A DNA stretch of 23,604 nt from JADJWR01 sp964509545 (lineage in GTDB: Bacteria; Pseudomonadota; Gammaproteobacteria; Burkholderiales; Burkholderiaceae_F), in the NCBI GenBank assembly GCA_964509545.1, contig CAZDXQ010000054.1, positions 1 to 23,604 of the forward strand. Direction: 5' to 3'. Position 1 is the stretch's first letter. Every line of letters starts with the position of its first letter. The position numbers were made by a program, and so were the translations under genes. The notes beneath the pieces were generated by a model, which saw only the letters and a program-made list of their open reading frames with translations, was not told the DNA's origin and ran no database searches. Of this stretch, positions 21,838 through 23,604 are shown piece by piece.

Positions 21838-23022
21838 ATGCTCTGGGTTCACATCCAGCCGGAGGTCGCGAGCCGCCTGGATGCAGCGCCGGAGGCGCCG
21901 GCCGCTGTGGGTTTCCACTGGCTCGACCTGACGCACGACGAATTGCACGCCGACCCCGAGGCGCTGCGCACCGAAATTTTCCGCCTCTGCGGCACCCGCA
22001 TGTACGACCTGCATCTGCAGGATGCCGCCAATCTGCAGCATCCGTCGTACTTCGACTCGACGACCAGCTACGACATGCTGATCTTCCGCAAGCTGACGCC
22101 GGACGAAGATCGCAGCCTGACGCCACTGGCCGACGTCGATCACCTCCCCGAGCACCGCAGCCGTGGCCGCCGCCTGCAGCCCATCGTCACCCGCCCGGTC
22201 ACCTTCTTCCTGTTCGACCGCCTGCTGGTCACCGTCCGCAATACCGGTTCGCGCACCATCGAACAGGTGCGGCAGCGCCTGCTCGAACCGAAGGCACGGG
22301 CGACCGCCCGCGGCCCGACCGGCAACGGCGCCGATGCGGTCGCGCCGCGCCTGCCGCAACGGCCCGATGATCTGATGCTGCGGCTCGTCAACGGCATGGT
22401 CGACCGCTATCTCGAGCTCCGCCAGCCGTTGACCGACCGGCTCGACCGCTGGCAGCGCGAGTTGTTCGACCGGCGCCGCCCGTTCGCCGACTGGCGCGCG
22501 CTGCTGGATGCGCGCATCGAACTGCGCCGGCTGCAGAACTTGTGCGAGGAGCAGCGCGACGCGATCCAGGAACTGCGGGACGACTACCTCGAAAGCACGC
22601 CCGAGCGGCAGCACAGCGACACCTACCTCGTGCGCCTGGCCGACGTGCTCGAGCACGTCGCCCGCGTGCTCAGCCACGCCGGCCGGCTGGAAAACTCGAT
22701 CGAAACGGCCGTGCAACTGCACTTCTCGGCCACCGCGCATCGGACCAACCAGATCATGCGCATCCTGACCGTGATTACCGCGGTGTTCGCGCCGCTGACG
22801 CTGTTGGCGGGCATCTGGGGCATGAACTTCGACCACATCCCGCTGGCGCACCATCCTCACGGCTTCGGACTGGTCGTCGCGACGATGGTCGTGCTGGCGT
22901 TGATGCTGCTGATCCTGCTGTGGGTCCGTCGGGTGCTGACCGACCGTCCGAGCGGGCTGAGACGCTGGTGGCGGCGCCGGCTGCGTCGCGAAACGACCAG
23001 TCGACCGCTCAACGCGCCCTGA
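21838..23022 (+). CDS. CorA-family divalent metal ion transporter
   Basis: Inner-membrane channel of the CorA/ZntB superfamily, probably Mg2+ (or Co2+/Zn2+) import. 394 residues: a large cytoplasmic alpha/beta funnel domain (about 1-200), a long helical stalk (about 200-305, with the charged stretch RWQRELFDRRRPFADWRALL), then two membrane segments at about 309-327 and 343-364 joined by the signature loop GMNF (328-331). The C-terminus is strongly basic (RRWWRRRLRR), as expected inside. After GMN the loop reads DHIPLAHHPHGFG, histidine-rich and without the usual acidic MPE, so selectivity is unclear. ATG at 21838, 19 bp after hemB, suggests a shared transcript; its ribosome site is weak. Confidence 0.9.
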   Translation: MLWVHIQPEVASRLDAAPEAPAAVGFHWLDLTHDELHADPEALRTEIFRLCGTRMYDLHLQDAANLQHPSYFDSTTSYDMLIFRKLTPDEDRSLTPLADVDHLPEHRSRGRRLQPIVTRPVTFFLFDRLLVTVRNTGSRTIEQVRQRLLEPKARATARGPTGNGADAVAPRLPQRPDDLMLRLVNGMVDRYLELRQPLTDRLDRWQRELFDRRRPFADWRALLDARIELRRLQNLCEEQRDAIQELRDDYLESTPERQHSDTYLVRLADVLEHVARVLSHAGRLENSIETAVQLHFSATAHRTNQIMRILTVITAVFAPLTLLAGIWGMNFDHIPLAHHPHGFGLVVATMVVLALMLLILLWVRRVLTDRPSGLRRWWRRRLRRETTSRPLNAP

Positions 23023-23043
23023 CCCTTCGCCCGCGGCGATCGT

Positions 23044-23445
23044 TCAATCTTCGTCGGCAATCGACCGCCGCGCCGAACGCAGCGCCCGCCCTTCCCGTTT
23101 CGTTGGCCGTCCCTTGATTGACCGCGCCGGCTCGACAGCAGAGCGACGAAGATCCGCCTGCCGCTCGCGCCGGGCGTGGCTCGCCGCCGTTTCTTCATAG
23201 AGCAGTCGCGCCACTGCCGCCGGCCCGCGCTGAGCCGACAGCGCGCGGATCACGAACTCGATACGCGCCGCGCCGGCGAACAATTCGATCCGGTCGCCGG
23301 CCCGCGCCTCGCGCGCCGGCTTGATCCTCTCGCCGTCAATCCGTACCCGACCGAGGTCGACCGCCTCGGTCGCCAGCGATCGCGTCTTGAAGAATCGCGC
23401 CGCCCACAGCCACTTGTCGATGCGGATCTTCTCGCCCTGCCCCAT
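23044..23445 (-). CDS. hslR: S4-domain RNA-binding heat-shock protein 15 (HslR-like)
   Basis: HslR binds free 50S subunits carrying stalled nascent peptidyl-tRNA and helps recycle them. 133 residues from the ATG at 23443-23445, the same length as E. coli HslR. The S4 domain occupies about 6-65: KIRIDKWLWAARFFKTRSLA, EAVDLGRVRIDGERIKPARE, and AGDRIELF. The C-terminus is very basic (SIKGRPTKREGRALRSARRS), fitting rRNA contact. A GTG 13 codons upstream (23484) keeps the frame open but adds a non-conserved extension. Neither start has a Shine-Dalgarno site. A TATCAT box 7 nt upstream of the ATG raises the possibility of a leaderless mRNA. Convergent with the CorA-type gene. Confidence 0.88.
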   Translation of the reverse strand: MGQGEKIRIDKWLWAARFFKTRSLATEAVDLGRVRIDGERIKPAREARAGDRIELFAGAARIEFVIRALSAQRGPAAVARLLYEETAASHARRERQADLRRSAVEPARSIKGRPTKREGRALRSARRSIADED

Positions 23446-23452
23446 GTTGTCA

Positions 23453-23480
23453 ATGATAAGAGGCGGCGACGCCGTGTCCG
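23453..23480 (-). promoter_or_regulatory. Candidate promoter giving a leaderless hslR transcript
   Basis: Minus strand CGGACA (23475-23480), 16-nt spacer, TATCAT (23453-23458, 5/6 to consensus). Seven bases later comes the ATG of hslR, so transcription would start at or next to the start codon. There is no ribosome-binding sequence in between. Confidence 0.35.
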
Positions 23481-23604
23481 ACACACTTTCGGCCAGGCCT
23501 CGCGCGAGACGCGCAACGGATTTGCGCGAGGCGATCGCACGACGACGTAAGACTCATTTTCGACAGTTTCAGCGCCTGCGCCTGAACGCAAGTCAGGCGG
23601 ATCA

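Noticed and set aside
1..23604. CRISPR arrays, tRNA or rRNA genes, integrase or prophage genes
   Set aside because: No regularly spaced repeats, cloverleaf, rRNA-like stretch or integrase motif noticed on either strand when read by eye.

Overview
The window is 23.6 kb of GC-rich, tightly packed bacterial chromosome. Gene content and order point to a betaproteobacterium, most likely of the Burkholderiales or a close relative. The diagnostic blocks are the divergent pair of PBP1A gene and pilMNOPQ, followed by aroK-aroB-dgt-gltB, and on the other side cyaY / lptM-lysA / msrPQ / cytochrome c4 / engB / hemB. This placement rests on protein families and remembered gene order, not on a database search. 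No rRNA, tRNA, CRISPR array, prophage or plasmid gene was seen.

Left part (1-11674, all genes on the minus strand). Reading in the direction of transcription, pilM-pilN-pilO-pilP-pilQ encodes the inner-membrane alignment complex and outer-membrane secretin of the type IV pilus. After an unusual 755-bp stretch with no convincing gene come aroK and aroB (shikimate pathway), a dGTPase-like HD hydrolase gene overlapping aroB, a Tat-exported M15-type (MepK/YcbK-like) peptidoglycan hydrolase, a REP-associated tyrosine transposase (RAYT) cassette with its own 23-bp inverted repeats, and the first 436 codons of gltB, which runs off the left edge.

Middle (11675-17872). A 441-bp divergent intergenic region separates pilM from the PBP1A gene. 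Convergent to PBP1A is cyaY (frataxin). Divergent from cyaY is a 55-codon lptM-type lipoprotein gene that overlaps lysA (diaminopimelate decarboxylase) by ATGA. lysA collides tail-to-tail with msrQ, which forms with msrP the periplasmic methionine-sulfoxide repair system.

Right part (17873-23604). guaC (GMP reductase, plus strand) converges on a di-haem cytochrome c4 gene (minus). engB, hemB and a CorA-type transporter follow on the plus strand, and an HslR-like S4 protein gene lies on the minus strand near the edge.

The most interesting unexplained structure is in the engB-hemB intergenic region. On the minus strand there is a strong intrinsic terminator with an 8-T tract, two small hairpins immediately before it, and one hairpin loop exposing UUCCUCCCU (anti-Shine-Dalgarno). 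This looks like a trans-acting small RNA gene antisense to the flanking genes. Other points worth a look are the RAYT cassette inserted just upstream of gltB, the foreign-looking gap between pilQ and aroK, paired hairpins in the pilM leader, guaC sitting where I would expect cytochrome c biogenesis genes, and a possible leaderless hslR transcript.
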